From CAYWPG01 sp964460035 (lineage in GTDB: Bacteria > Pseudomonadota > Gammaproteobacteria > Nitrococcales > AK92): 39,639 bases of DNA. This document shows, one piece after another, positions 16,204-24,705 of the stretch (positions are counted from its first letter, which is position 1; every line of letters starts with the position of its first letter). The stretch spans positions 1-39,639 of the forward strand of contig CAYWPG010000036.1 of assembly GCA_964460035.1 (NCBI GenBank), given 5' to 3'. The notes below the pieces were generated by a model. The model saw nothing but the letters and a program-made list of their open reading frames with translations, did no database searches and had not been told where the DNA came from. The position numbers and the translations under genes are program-made.

Positions 16204-17493
16204 ATGGCGCGTAGTCTCGTTCTGCTTTGGCTGCTGTTGCTCAGCCCTGCGGTATGGGCGCAGGCGACGATCGAGGGCATCCGTACCTGGGCGGGTGCCG
16301 ATCAGACGCGTGTCGTCTTCGATCTCAGCGAGCCGGCCGCCCACCGGGTATTCACGCTACCCGACCCCAGCCGCGTGGTGATCGACTTTCAGGCCGCGAG
16401 CCTGAATCCTGTGCTGCTCGCCATGGCCAACGCCCAGGGGCTGGTGCGTGGTCTGCGCGCTGCGCCGCGTGACGAGGGTGGTCTGCGCGTTGTCCTGGAT
16501 CTGACTCAGGCCGTTGAAGTAAAAAGCTTTCTGATTCGACCCAACGAGACTTACGGGCATAGACTGGTGGTCGATCTGACCAGCGAGCAGCGACGCACGC
16601 CCGAGCCCGTGCGAACGGTGGCCGGTACTGGCCGGCGCGAGCTGGTCATCGCCATAGATGCCGGCCATGGCGGGGAGGACCCTGGCGCGATCGGCCCGGG
16701 CGGTACCTACGAGAAGAACGTGGTGCTGGCAGTGGCCCGCCAACTGGCCGCGCTGGTGAATCGCGAGCCCGGCATGCGGGCAGTGTTGATTCGCGATGGC
16801 GATTATTACGTCGGTCTGCGCGAACGCACGCGGCTTGCGCGCGAACATAGGGCGGATATGTTCATTTCGCTGCATGCCGACGCCATTGCACACCGAGGGG
16901 TGCAGGGAGCGTCCGTCTATACGCTCTCGCGCCGGGGTGCTTCCACCGAGGCGGCGCGCTTGTTGGCGCAGCGGGAGAACTCGTCCGATCTGATCGGCGG
17001 CGTGTCGCTGGAAGACAAGGACGACCTGGTGGCAACCGTCTTGCTCGACCTTTCCCGTGCCGCCACCGTGGAGTCGAGTACCGTTCTGGCCAACATGATG
17101 CTGGATCGGCTGGCGGAGACGACCACGATTCACAAGCGGCGGGTGGAGCAAGCCGGGTTCGCGGTCTTGCGCTCCCTGGACATGCCGTCGGTATTGGTTG
17201 AGCTTGCTTTCATTTCCAACCCTCAGGAGGAGCGCAAGCTGGCAACCGCCGAGCATCAGGCGCGGCTCGCCCGAGCTTTGATGGCCGGCGTTCGCGATTA
17301 TGCGGAGAAAGCGTTGCTGCCCGAGTTGCGGGTGGCCGGCGGACCGGCCGCGACGCGCGAGCACGTGGTCCAGCGCGGCGATACTCTGAGCGCCATTGCG
17401 CAACGCTATCAAGTCAATATCGGCAGTCTGCGTGCCGCTAATAATCTCTCCGGGGACCACATCCTCGTGGGCAGCAAGCTGGTCATCCCCTAA
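16204..17493 (+). CDS. amiB: N-acetylmuramoyl-L-alanine amidase (AmiB type)
   Basis: Periplasmic zinc amidase that cuts the peptide from peptidoglycan during daughter-cell separation. It has 429 residues. A signal peptide with a Leu-rich core ends near VWAQA (residues 17-21). An AMIN domain (about 22-125) should target the septal wall. The Amidase_3 domain (about 145-365) shows H155 in DAGHGGEDPG, E170 in YEKN, H224 in SLHAD and E333 in VELAFIS, the expected zinc and catalytic residues. A single LysM domain closes the protein (HVVQRGDTLSAIAQRYQV). In E. coli this class is activated by EnvC. The order tsaE-amiB-mutL is conserved. Confidence 0.95.
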   Translation: MARSLVLLWLLLLSPAVWAQATIEGIRTWAGADQTRVVFDLSEPAAHRVFTLPDPSRVVIDFQAASLNPVLLAMANAQGLVRGLRAAPRDEGGLRVVLDLTQAVEVKSFLIRPNETYGHRLVVDLTSEQRRTPEPVRTVAGTGRRELVIAIDAGHGGEDPGAIGPGGTYEKNVVLAVARQLAALVNREPGMRAVLIRDGDYYVGLRERTRLAREHRADMFISLHADAIAHRGVQGASVYTLSRRGASTEAARLLAQRENSSDLIGGVSLEDKDDLVATVLLDLSRAATVESSTVLANMMLDRLAETTTIHKRRVEQAGFAVLRSLDMPSVLVELAFISNPQEERKLATAEHQARLARALMAGVRDYAEKALLPELRVAGGPAATREHVVQRGDTLSAIAQRYQVNIGSLRAANNLSGDHILVGSKLVIP

Positions 17494-17607
17494 GCCGATT
17501 GGCGTCTCGCGCCTGGGATGCTAGGCAGCGAGCCGAGCGGCCGCTGGAGTGCCGTCCGCTCTTTGGCTCATAATGTGTGTCCCATTCCGCAACCGCTCGC
17601 ATAGCCT

Positions 17608-19419
17608 ATGTCTATCAGCCGCCGCATTCAGCAGCTGCCGCCCCAGTTGGTCAATCAAATCGCGGCCGGCGAGATCGTCGAGCGCCCGGCCTCCGTGGTC
17701 AAGGAGCTGGTCGAGAACAGCTTGGACGCCGGCGCTAGCCGTATCGAAGTGGACATAGAGCTGGGCGGCAAGCGCTTGATCCGGGTGCGCGACGATGGCG
17801 GCGGAATTCCCAAGGACGAGCTGGAGCTGGCCATTGCACGGCATGCGACCAGCAAGATCCGGGACCTGGCGGATCTGGAGCGCGTCAGCAGCCTTGGGTT
17901 TCGCGGCGAAGCGCTGCCTAGCATAGCCTCGGTGTCGCGGCTGACGATCACCAGTCGGGCGCGGGAGGCCGAACACGCCTGGTCACTGCAGGTCGATGGA
18001 GGGACCGAGCAGGCTCCTGTGCCGGCGGCGCATCCGGTAGGCACTACCATAGAAGTGCGCGAGCTCTTCTTTAACACGCCCGCGCGGCGCAAGTTCTTGC
18101 GTGCCGACGCTACCGAGTTCGGGCATGTTCAAGAGCTGATCAAGCGTCTGGCCCTAGCGCGCTTCGACGTCGGGTTTACGCTCAGGCACAACGATAAACC
18201 GGTTATACAGGCGCCGGCGGCGACCACCGCAGCCATGAGGGAGGCCCGCCTAGCCGGGCTGCTGGGCAACAGCTTCGTCGAGCAGGCCCTGTTCATCGAA
18301 AGCGAAGCGGGGCTGCGGCTGACAGGCTGGCTGGGACTGCCGACGTTTTCTCGCGGGCAGGCGGATCTGCAGTATTTCTACATTAACGGTCGGATGGTCA
18401 AGGACCGGCTCGCCAACCATGCGGTCCGCCGTGGCTATGCCGACGTGCTGTTCAAGGAGCGCCATCCGGCGTATGTGCTTTATCTGGACATCGAGCCGGA
18501 ATTGGTGGACGTCAACGTGCATCCCACCAAGCATGAAGTGCGCTTTCGCGACGGCCGCACGGTCTACGACTTTCTCTTTCGCAGTGTGCAGCGCGCGCTG
18601 GCCGAGAACGGCCCGCAGGATATGGAGGCGCGCGTGCCGCCGGCTCCCCGTCCGGCGCTCGGCCTGAACGCCCCGCAGCGACCTGCGCCCGAACCGGTGC
18701 CGTTCGCCCTGCCCCTGAGAGAGGCGCGGCTGCTGTATGGCAGCACCGGCAGCGAGCGGGAAGCTGCGCCACTTGCTCCCCAGCGGCTCGCCGCCGCTGC
18801 GGAGCCAGATGAGCCGGCGGCGGTGTCGACGGAAGTGCCGCCCTTAGGGTATGCGCTGGCCCAGGTGCACGGTATTTTCATACTCGCGGAAAGCGCCAAG
18901 GGGCTTGTGCTGGTCGACATGCACGCCGCTCACGAGCGTATCGTCTATGAACGTATGAAGGAGCAGCTGGCGGCCAGCGGCGTGGCTTCGCAACCGCTGT
19001 TGGTGCCGGTGAGCGTGGAAGTGGGGCTTGCGGAGGCAGCCGCGGCGGAGGAACACCGGGAGGCCTTCGATGCGTTGGGCCTGGAAGTGGATCGAGTCGG
19101 GCCCAACACCTTGCTGGTCAGGCGCGTGCCGGTTTTGCTGCGCGATGCGGACGCGGCTGCGCTGGTTCATGACATGCTGAGCGACTTCATGATGCATGGC
19201 TCTAGCGGACGGTTGCAGGAAGCGATTAACCATGTGCTCGGGAACATGGGTTGCCGCAGCTCGGTGCGGGCGCATCGACGTCTTACCTTGCCCGAGATGA
19301 ACGCCTTGCTCAGAGAGATGGAGCGTACTCCCAACAGCGGCCAGTGCAATCATGGCCGCCCGACCTGGACCGAGCTCAGCGTCACTGAGCTTGATAGGCT
19401 GTTTTTGCGTGGGCGCTGA
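17608..19419 (+). CDS. mutL: DNA mismatch repair protein MutL (endonuclease type)
   Basis: ATPase that couples MutS mismatch recognition to strand incision. It has 603 residues. The GHKL ATPase domain has catalytic E33 and Mg-binding N37 in KELVENSLDAGA, RDDGGGI, and SLGFRGEAL. The transducer region contains YFYINGRMVKDR and DVNVHPTKHEVRF. A Pro/Ala-rich linker spans about 340-410. The C-terminal domain carries DMHAAHERIVYE at residues 437-448, a variant of the DQHAxxExxxxE metal-binding endonuclease motif, and CNHGRPT near the end. The E. coli protein lacks these motifs, so this MutL probably nicks DNA itself. No mutH or mutS is in the window. miaA follows after one base. Confidence 0.96.
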   Translation: MSISRRIQQLPPQLVNQIAAGEIVERPASVVKELVENSLDAGASRIEVDIELGGKRLIRVRDDGGGIPKDELELAIARHATSKIRDLADLERVSSLGFRGEALPSIASVSRLTITSRAREAEHAWSLQVDGGTEQAPVPAAHPVGTTIEVRELFFNTPARRKFLRADATEFGHVQELIKRLALARFDVGFTLRHNDKPVIQAPAATTAAMREARLAGLLGNSFVEQALFIESEAGLRLTGWLGLPTFSRGQADLQYFYINGRMVKDRLANHAVRRGYADVLFKERHPAYVLYLDIEPELVDVNVHPTKHEVRFRDGRTVYDFLFRSVQRALAENGPQDMEARVPPAPRPALGLNAPQRPAPEPVPFALPLREARLLYGSTGSEREAAPLAPQRLAAAAEPDEPAAVSTEVPPLGYALAQVHGIFILAESAKGLVLVDMHAAHERIVYERMKEQLAASGVASQPLLVPVSVEVGLAEAAAAEEHREAFDALGLEVDRVGPNTLLVRRVPVLLRDADAAALVHDMLSDFMMHGSSGRLQEAINHVLGNMGCRSSVRAHRRLTLPEMNALLREMERTPNSGQCNHGRPTWTELSVTELDRLFLRGR

Positions 19420-19420
19420 C

Positions 19421-20365
19421 GTGTCTGCCATCGATTCGCGTCCGCCGGTGTTGATGCTGATGGGGCCGACCGCATGCGGCAAAACGGACTATGCGGTCGA
19501 GCTGGTGCAACGGTTGCCGCTGGACATCATCAGCGTCGATTCGGCGTTGGTTTACCGCGGGATGGATGTTGGAACGGCTAAACCCAGTCCCCATGTCCTT
19601 GCTCAAGCGCCACACCGGCTGATCGATATACGGGATCCCGCGCAGGCTTATTCGGCGGCGCAGTTTCGTGACGATGCCTTGCGAGAAATCGAGCAGATCC
19701 ACGCAAGGGGGCGCGTACCGCTCTTGGTGGGGGGTACTATGCTGTATTTTCGCGCCTTGGAGCGTGGCCTAGCGAACCTGCCGGAAGCGGATCCCGCACT
19801 TCGGGCCGAGCTTGCGGCGACTGCCGAGGAGCTTGGATGGGAAGCATTGCATGCCCGTCTTGCCAAGGTCGATCCAGATGCAGCTGCACGTATTCACCCG
19901 AACGATCCGCAACGCATTCAGCGGGCGCTCGAGGTGTACGAGCTGACCGGACAACCTCTTACCCGCTTGCTCGAGCGCGACGGGGGCGAACCTTTTCCGT
20001 ATCCGGTGGCCAAATGGATCATCGCCCCTTCGGACCGGCAATGGCTGCACGATCGCATCGCGCGGCGCTTCGAGCAGATGTTGCGACAAGGGTTCGTGGA
20101 AGAGGTCGAAGCGTTGAAGTCGCGTCCCGATCTTAACCGGGACTATCCGTCAATGCGGGCGGTAGGCTACCGCCAGATTTGGGACTATCTCGACGGATGC
20201 TACGACTATGCAGCCATGAAGACTAAGGGCATTATTGCAACGCGACAGTTCGCAAAGCGGCAGCTAACCTGGCTGCGCCGCGAACAAGGCGGTGAGTGGT
20301 TCGTCGCCGAGGAGCGGGGGCTCCTGAAGTCTCTGTACGCGCGTGCGCGGGCGGTGCTTGCCTGA
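19421..20365 (+). CDS. miaA: tRNA dimethylallyltransferase
   Basis: Transfers dimethylallyl from DMAPP to A37 of tRNAs reading UNN codons, including the tRNA-Leu class. It has 314 residues from GTG 19421. The P-loop GPTACGKT is at residues 15-22; SVDSALVYRGMDVGTAKP is the substrate-binding block; LVGGTMLYFRALERGL and the MRAVGYRQIWDYL motif follow. No ATG is available near the expected start. GTG 19421 lies one base after the mutL stop, and a second GTG at 19409 would overlap mutL; the choice is uncertain by four residues. Order mutL-miaA-hfq is the conserved superoperon. Confidence 0.94.
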   Translation: MSAIDSRPPVLMLMGPTACGKTDYAVELVQRLPLDIISVDSALVYRGMDVGTAKPSPHVLAQAPHRLIDIRDPAQAYSAAQFRDDALREIEQIHARGRVPLLVGGTMLYFRALERGLANLPEADPALRAELAATAEELGWEALHARLAKVDPDAAARIHPNDPQRIQRALEVYELTGQPLTRLLERDGGEPFPYPVAKWIIAPSDRQWLHDRIARRFEQMLRQGFVEEVEALKSRPDLNRDYPSMRAVGYRQIWDYLDGCYDYAAMKTKGIIATRQFAKRQLTWLRREQGGEWFVAEERGLLKSLYARARAVLA

Positions 20366-20384
20366 GTGGAGGGTGGGGTGTCTG

Positions 20385-20393
20385 TGATAGAAT
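20385..20393 (+). promoter_or_regulatory. Putative extended -10 promoter of hfq
   Basis: TGATAGAAT forms an extended -10 element (TG-N-TAGAAT). No good -35 at the normal distance is visible, which extended -10 promoters tolerate. A small hairpin CGCG-TTTT-CGCG (20394-20405) lies in the start of the would-be 5' leader, about 90 nt before the hfq ATG. Confidence 0.4.
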
Positions 20394-20490
20394 CGCGTTT
20401 TCGCGTAAGTAGGCAGCAGTACCGCCGGGCGATCGGTTGGATGCCCTCGGAGAACAACAATCAACCGGCAATTGTCAAGGAGTCGTGGTA

Positions 20491-20742
20491 ATGGCCAAAG
20501 GGCAGTCGCTTCAGGAACCGTTTTTGAACGTGCTCCGGAAGGAAAAGGTCCCCGTATCGATCTACCTCGTCAACGGAATTAAGCTCCAGGGCCAGATCGA
20601 GTCGTTCGACCAGTTCGTGATTCTGCTGAAAAACAGTGTAAGCCAGATGGTGTACAAACACGCCATCTCTACGATCGTTCCGGCGCGCAACGTTCGGCCA
20701 ACAGCCTCCGAGGATCGAGGCCAGGAGTTCGGCAATTTCTGA
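20491..20742 (+). CDS. hfq: RNA chaperone Hfq
   Basis: Sm-like hexameric RNA chaperone that pairs small RNAs with mRNAs. It has 83 residues with a short C-terminal tail, unlike the 102-residue E. coli protein. Sm1 and Sm2 are intact. Proximal-face Q8 and the YKHA motif (Y55, K56, H57) occupy the E. coli positions. The rim patch reads R16-K17-E18-K19 rather than the RRER of E. coli, so basic charge is kept. The start ATG 20491 has AAGGAG at 20477-20482. Its last codons hold an AGGAG that looks like the ribosome site of hflX, and its stop overlaps the probable hflX start. Confidence 0.98.
   Translation: MAKGQSLQEPFLNVLRKEKVPVSIYLVNGIKLQGQIESFDQFVILLKNSVSQMVYKHAISTIVPARNVRPTASEDRGQEFGNF
20723..20737 (+). 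promoter_or_regulatory. Ribosome binding site and AUU start of hflX
   Basis: AGGAG at 20723-20727, a 7-nt spacer, then ATT at 20735-20737, in frame with the conserved HflX N-terminal domain. No ATG, GTG or TTG exists in this frame between hfq codons near 20699 and GTG 20909. ATT as a start is known from E. coli infC and pcnB, where it brings control by initiation factor IF3. Confidence 0.6.
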
Positions 20743-22063
20743 GGTTTACGAGCCTACCGCGTCCGCTACGCAGCTATTCGAGCGTCCCGACGGCGGCGAG
20801 CGGGCGCTGATCGTTCACGTAGAACTGGACGGAGCGCGCGCGGACGATGCGGTTGCAGAGTTTGCGGCTCTGGCGGCGTCGGCCGGTGCCACGGTAGTCG
20901 ATACTATCGTGACCCGGCGCAAGGCGCCGGAGGCACGTTATTTCATAGGGACCGGCAAAGCTGCGGAGATTGCCAGCGTTGTCGCGGCGCAGAAGATAGA
21001 GCTGGTGCTGGTAAACCACGATATTTCCCCGGCGCAGGAGCGTAACCTAGAGCGCATCCTGCAGTGCAGGGTGCTGGATCGGACCGGCTTGATTCTCGAT
21101 ATCTTCGCGCAGCGCGCGCGCTCCTTCGAAGGGAAGTTGCAGGTCGAGCTAGCGCAGCTCTCGCATATCGCTAGCCGCCTGGTGCGCGGCTGGTCGCACC
21201 TGGAGCGCCAGAAGGGCGGCATCGGTTTGCGCGGTCCCGGCGAGACTCAGCTCGAACTCGACCGCCGCCTGATAGGACTGCGAATCAAGCAGCTGCGGCG
21301 GCGTCTGCACAAGGTGCGCAAGCAGCGCGATCAAGGCCGGCAGGCCCGCCGTAAACGCGAAGTTCCCGCTGTCTCGCTGGTCGGTTATACCAACGCGGGC
21401 AAGTCGACCCTCTTCAATTGTCTTACCGAATCCGGCGTTTATGCCGCCGACCAGTTGTTCGCAACCCTGGATACCACGTTGCGGCGCCTGGAGCTTGGCA
21501 ACGGGCAGCCAGTGGTGCTCGCCGATACCGTCGGTTTCATCCGCGATCTGCCCCATCAGCTCGTCGAGGCCTTCCGGTCTACGCTGGAAGAGGTGGTGGA
21601 GGCCGACCTGTTGCTGCATGTGATAGATGCAGCCAGTCCTACACGCGATGAGGAAGTGCAGCAGGTCGAACAGGTGCTGGCGGAGCTTGGCGCCGCCGAT
21701 GTCCCGGTTCTCAAGGTTTATAACAAGATCGATTTGCTTGGCCGCGAGCCGGGTGTGAGGCGCAATGCGCAGGGCGAGATCGCCGAGGTGTGGCTCAGCG
21801 CGAGTGGTGGACAGGGCGTCTCGCTATTGCTGGAGGCGCTTGCAGAGCGGGTGGGTAGCGCGCGTGCCCGGGGGCGCATTCGCCTGGGCCCGGCCGAGGG
21901 GCGTTTGCGGGCCAGATTCTACGCATTGGGCGAGGTGCTCAGCGAGCAGGTGGAAGATGACGGCAGTACCCTGCTTACTGTTGATCTGCCGCAGCGCGAG
22001 TTGGACCGGATGTATGAGAAGGAGGGGCTGTCGGCCCCGCTGCAGCCGCTGACGGCCGGCTGA
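20735..22063 (+). CDS. hflX: Ribosome-associated GTPase HflX
   Basis: GTPase that splits stalled or heat-damaged 70S ribosomes. From the ATT at 20735 the protein has 442 residues. The N-terminal nucleotide-binding domain includes ERPDGGERALIVHVEL (about 16-31), VTRRKAPEARYFIGTGKAAEI and SPAQERNLERILQCRVLDRTGLILDIF; the glycine-rich GGIGLRGPGETQLE block follows. The G domain has G1 GYTNAGKST at 217-225, DTVGFI, and NKID. A canonical start is only found at GTG 20909, which would delete 58 residues that align by eye with E. coli and Pseudomonas HflX, so the upstream AUU is preferred. It overlaps hfq by eight bases. A long gap separates it from hflK. Confidence 0.9.
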   Translation: MSEVYEPTASATQLFERPDGGERALIVHVELDGARADDAVAEFAALAASAGATVVDTIVTRRKAPEARYFIGTGKAAEIASVVAAQKIELVLVNHDISPAQERNLERILQCRVLDRTGLILDIFAQRARSFEGKLQVELAQLSHIASRLVRGWSHLERQKGGIGLRGPGETQLELDRRLIGLRIKQLRRRLHKVRKQRDQGRQARRKREVPAVSLVGYTNAGKSTLFNCLTESGVYAADQLFATLDTTLRRLELGNGQPVVLADTVGFIRDLPHQLVEAFRSTLEEVVEADLLLHVIDAASPTRDEEVQQVEQVLAELGAADVPVLKVYNKIDLLGREPGVRRNAQGEIAEVWLSASGGQGVSLLLEALAERVGSARARGRIRLGPAEGRLRARFYALGEVLSEQVEDDGSTLLTVDLPQRELDRMYEKEGLSAPLQPLTAG

Positions 22064-22546
22064 GGATCTTTCTGCATCGCCATAGAGTAGTTATGTACTG
22101 CGCCAGCCACCAACCTGCCATCTATGAGCGCCCACGACCGGGTCGCGCTACTCCTGCGGTTTCTCTCCGGCACGGCTACGGCTACGGGCGGGAGCGCATG
22201 GTTCCGGCAGGTAGCAGGATACACACTGCCAGCACGCGTCGTTTCTGTTAGAGTTCGCTTGGCAGAATGCCGGAACGGCCGTCCACGGGCTGTTCCGGTC
22301 GGTCGGGCCGCGGCAGCTGTACTGCCCGGCAGCGGTATGGATGCGGTGCAGGGCGCTGATCCTGAGGCACGTGTCCGTGCTGTGTGGACGCTTGACTGCT
22401 GCGATACTTGGTTTGGCAGCTCCGTTGCAGCGATCGGCGCAATGACTGTGCCGCGCGCCTTGCCGCGTGCACGTTGCCCTCATTAAAATTCGGGCGGCCG
22501 GGCAGGCGGCTGATGAGAATTATTAGACTGGACCACGGAGAATCTC
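22064..22546 (+). other. 483-nt gap between hflX and hflK
   Basis: No convincing coding sequence. Open frames exist (for example 22124-22486), but their composition is not protein-like and they have no ribosome site. The stretch contains a CATAGA/TCTATG pair near 22081-22122, a 10-bp hairpin with one G-U pair at 22271-22297 (CGGAACGGCC, 7-nt loop, GGCTGTTCCG) and a promoter-like signal near its end. In E. coli the two genes are nearly adjacent, so the gap is unusual. Confidence 0.6.
22460..22489 (+). promoter_or_regulatory. Putative hflK promoter
   Basis: TTGCCG (22460-22465), 18-nt spacer, TAAAAT (22484-22489). It lies 57 nt before the hflK ATG and could give hflKC its own transcription after the long gap. 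Confidence 0.5.
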
Positions 22547-23764
22547 ATGGCTTGGAATGAGCCCGGTGGCGGCAACCGCGACCCTTGGAGCGGTGGCCCC
22601 GGTAAGAATCAGGGGCCGCCCGATCTCGACGAGGTGTGGCGCAAGTTCCAGGACCGCGTACGGCAGATGTTCGGCGGCAAGCCGCCCCGGCGTGGCGATG
22701 GCGAAAGCGATGGCGGCAGAGGCGGCGGCAGCCTGATCGGTATCGGCGTGCTCGCTGTCATCTTACTGGTCGTTTGGGCGCTCTCGGGCATTTACATAGT
22801 GCAGGAAGGCACACGAGGCGTCGTTCTGCGCTTTGGCAAGTACATCGATACCACTGATCCCGGAATTCACTGGCGCATTCCTTATCCCGTTGACGAAGTG
22901 CGCATCGTGGATATCGGGACGGTGCGTACAGTGGAAGTCGGCTACGAGGTGTTGCCTGGCGGCCGTGTCCGGGAGCGCCTCAACGAGGCTTTGATGCTCA
23001 CCCAGGACGAAAACATCGTCAACGTGCACCTGGCCGTTCACTATCAAGTCTCCGACCCCGTTCAGTATTTGTTCAATTTTCGCGATCCGGATGGCACGAT
23101 GAAGGCCTTGGCGGAGAGCGCCATCCGCGAGATGGTCGGACAACACCCGCTAGACTACGTGTTGACGGAAGGCCGCGAGAAGGTGGCTGCCAGCGCGCAG
23201 GAGCTGATGCAGGCTGTGCTCGAGGAGTATAAGGCCGGGCTGGTCGTGAACCGCGTAGCGGTGCAGGACGTGCAGCCGCCGGAAGAAGTGCAGGGCGCGT
23301 TTGCCGACGCAATCCGTGCGCGCGAGGACGAACAGCGCTTTATCAACGAAGCGCACGCCTATAGCAACGAGGTGGTGCCGCGGGCGAAAGGCGAGGCGCG
23401 GCGGCTGCTCGAAGAGGCTGAAGCTTACCGCGCCCGGGTGGTGGCGCGTGCCGAGGGCGAAAGCGACCGCTTCCTGGCTCTGCTGCAAGAGTATCGCGCC
23501 GCGCCGCAGGTTATGCGCGAACGGCTTTATCTGGACGCCATCGAGCAGGTGCTACAACGCAGCAGCAAGATATTGGTCGATGTGGAGAATGGCCAGCCGC
23601 TGATGTATCTGCCGCTGGACAAGCTCATGAACGAAGAAAGCCGGTCCTCGCGCGCGCAGTCTGCCGCGCCGTCCGCTTCGCAGCAGCCCAATTCCAGCCC
23701 GCCGGCGCGCAGTTCGCAGCCAAGTGGCGACCGTCAGGGTCTGCGTTTGAGGGAGACCCGATAA
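22547..23764 (+). CDS. hflK: FtsH protease modulator HflK
   Basis: Membrane SPFH/band-7 protein that, with HflC, surrounds and restrains the FtsH protease. It has 405 residues. The cytoplasmic N-terminus is rich in Gly, Asp and Arg (about 1-60). One membrane helix lies at about 63-84. The periplasmic stomatin-like domain follows with VQEGTRGVVLRFGKY, a long Ala/Glu/Arg-rich helix (about 240-310) and a Ser/Pro/Gln-rich tail. The start ATG 22547 has GGAG upstream. The stop codon shares one base with the hflC ATG, so the partners are co-translated. Confidence 0.97.
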   Translation: MAWNEPGGGNRDPWSGGPGKNQGPPDLDEVWRKFQDRVRQMFGGKPPRRGDGESDGGRGGGSLIGIGVLAVILLVVWALSGIYIVQEGTRGVVLRFGKYIDTTDPGIHWRIPYPVDEVRIVDIGTVRTVEVGYEVLPGGRVRERLNEALMLTQDENIVNVHLAVHYQVSDPVQYLFNFRDPDGTMKALAESAIREMVGQHPLDYVLTEGREKVAASAQELMQAVLEEYKAGLVVNRVAVQDVQPPEEVQGAFADAIRAREDEQRFINEAHAYSNEVVPRAKGEARRLLEEAEAYRARVVARAEGESDRFLALLQEYRAAPQVMRERLYLDAIEQVLQRSSKILVDVENGQPLMYLPLDKLMNEESRSSRAQSAAPSASQQPNSSPPARSSQPSGDRQGLRLRETR

Positions 23765-24645
23765 TGCAGCAAATCAGGACGTTTTTGATCGCGCTGACTG
23801 TGGTCGTGCTAGTGCTGGCCTACTTCACGGTGTTTACCGTGGACGAAACCGAGCGCGCCTTGAAGTTCCGCCTCGGTCAGGTCGTGGAGGATTGGGAGTC
23901 CGAGCCTGGCCTGCACTTCATGATTCCGTTTATCAATAACGTGCGTAAGTTCGACGCTCGTGTGCAGACACTGGACGAGCCCCCGGCGCGTTACCTGACG
24001 AAAGAGATGAAGAACGTGATAGTCGACTCGTTCGTCAAGTGGCGCATTAATGATCCTCTTCGTTTCTACACCGCTGTCCGCGGCGATGTGGATATCGCGA
24101 ACCAGCGCCTGGCGAACATAGTTCGGCAGGGGCTGCGCGAAGAGTTCGGTAAGAAGGAGATAAAGGCCGTTATCTCCGGCGCGCGCGGCGATATCATGGA
24201 GGTGCTGAAGGTGCAGGCCAATACGGCTGCAAGCAGCCTCGGTATCGAGGTGGTCGACGTGCGCATACGTCGAATCGATCTGCCGCAGGATGTGAGCGAA
24301 TCCGTTTTTCGCCGCATGCAGGCCGAGCGCGAGCGCGTAGCTCGGGAGTTTCGGGCCCGCGGGCAGGAGGAGGCCGAGGCCATTCGCGCCAAAGCCGATC
24401 GTCAGCGCGAGGAGACTCTTGCCACTGCCTATCGCCAGGCCGAACAGACCCGCGGCGAGGGCGACGCTTTGGCGGCGAGCATCTATGCCAAGGCGTTTAC
24501 CCAGGACCCGGAATTCTACTCGTTTTACCGCAGTCTTGGGGCTTATACACGGATCTTCTCTGACGAGAACGATATCCTACTGTTATCGCCGGATTCGGAG
24601 TTCTTCCGTTATTTTAACCAACGTCAGCCGCAGCAACAGCGCTAA
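23764..24645 (+). CDS. hflC: FtsH protease modulator HflC
   Basis: Partner of HflK, 293 residues. A single N-terminal membrane helix (about 5-25) is followed by the SPFH domain: VDETERALKFRLGQVVED, GLHFMIPFINNVRKFDARVQTLDEPP, and YLTKEMKNVIVDSFVKWRI. The long helix (about 185-245) contains the conserved RMQAERERVAREFRARGQEEAEAIRAKADRQ-type repeat, and the segment FYSFYRSLGAY closes the domain. Length and motifs are normal for the family. A strong terminator follows 15 nt after the stop, which ends the hfq-hflXKC transcription unit. Confidence 0.97.
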   Translation: MQQIRTFLIALTVVVLVLAYFTVFTVDETERALKFRLGQVVEDWESEPGLHFMIPFINNVRKFDARVQTLDEPPARYLTKEMKNVIVDSFVKWRINDPLRFYTAVRGDVDIANQRLANIVRQGLREEFGKKEIKAVISGARGDIMEVLKVQANTAASSLGIEVVDVRIRRIDLPQDVSESVFRRMQAERERVAREFRARGQEEAEAIRAKADRQREETLATAYRQAEQTRGEGDALAASIYAKAFTQDPEFYSFYRSLGAYTRIFSDENDILLLSPDSEFFRYFNQRQPQQQR

Positions 24646-24660
24646 GCAGATAGGTGAAAC

Positions 24661-24694
24661 CCCGGGCGGTCGGAGCGGCTGCCCGGGCTTTTTT
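24661..24694 (+). terminator. Rho-independent terminator after hflC
   Basis: CCCGGGC (24661-24667), a 13-nt loop, GCCCGGG (24681-24687), then C and six T (24689-24694). It is a textbook terminator and ends 11 nt before the next gene. Confidence 0.9.
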
Positions 24695-24705
24695 GTGGAA
24701 GGACG

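Noticed and set aside
22124..22486. A 120-codon open frame in the hflX-hflK gap
   Set aside because: There is no ribosome site, the composition is Ala/Arg/Val-rich without structure, and a frame on the opposite strand is equally open.
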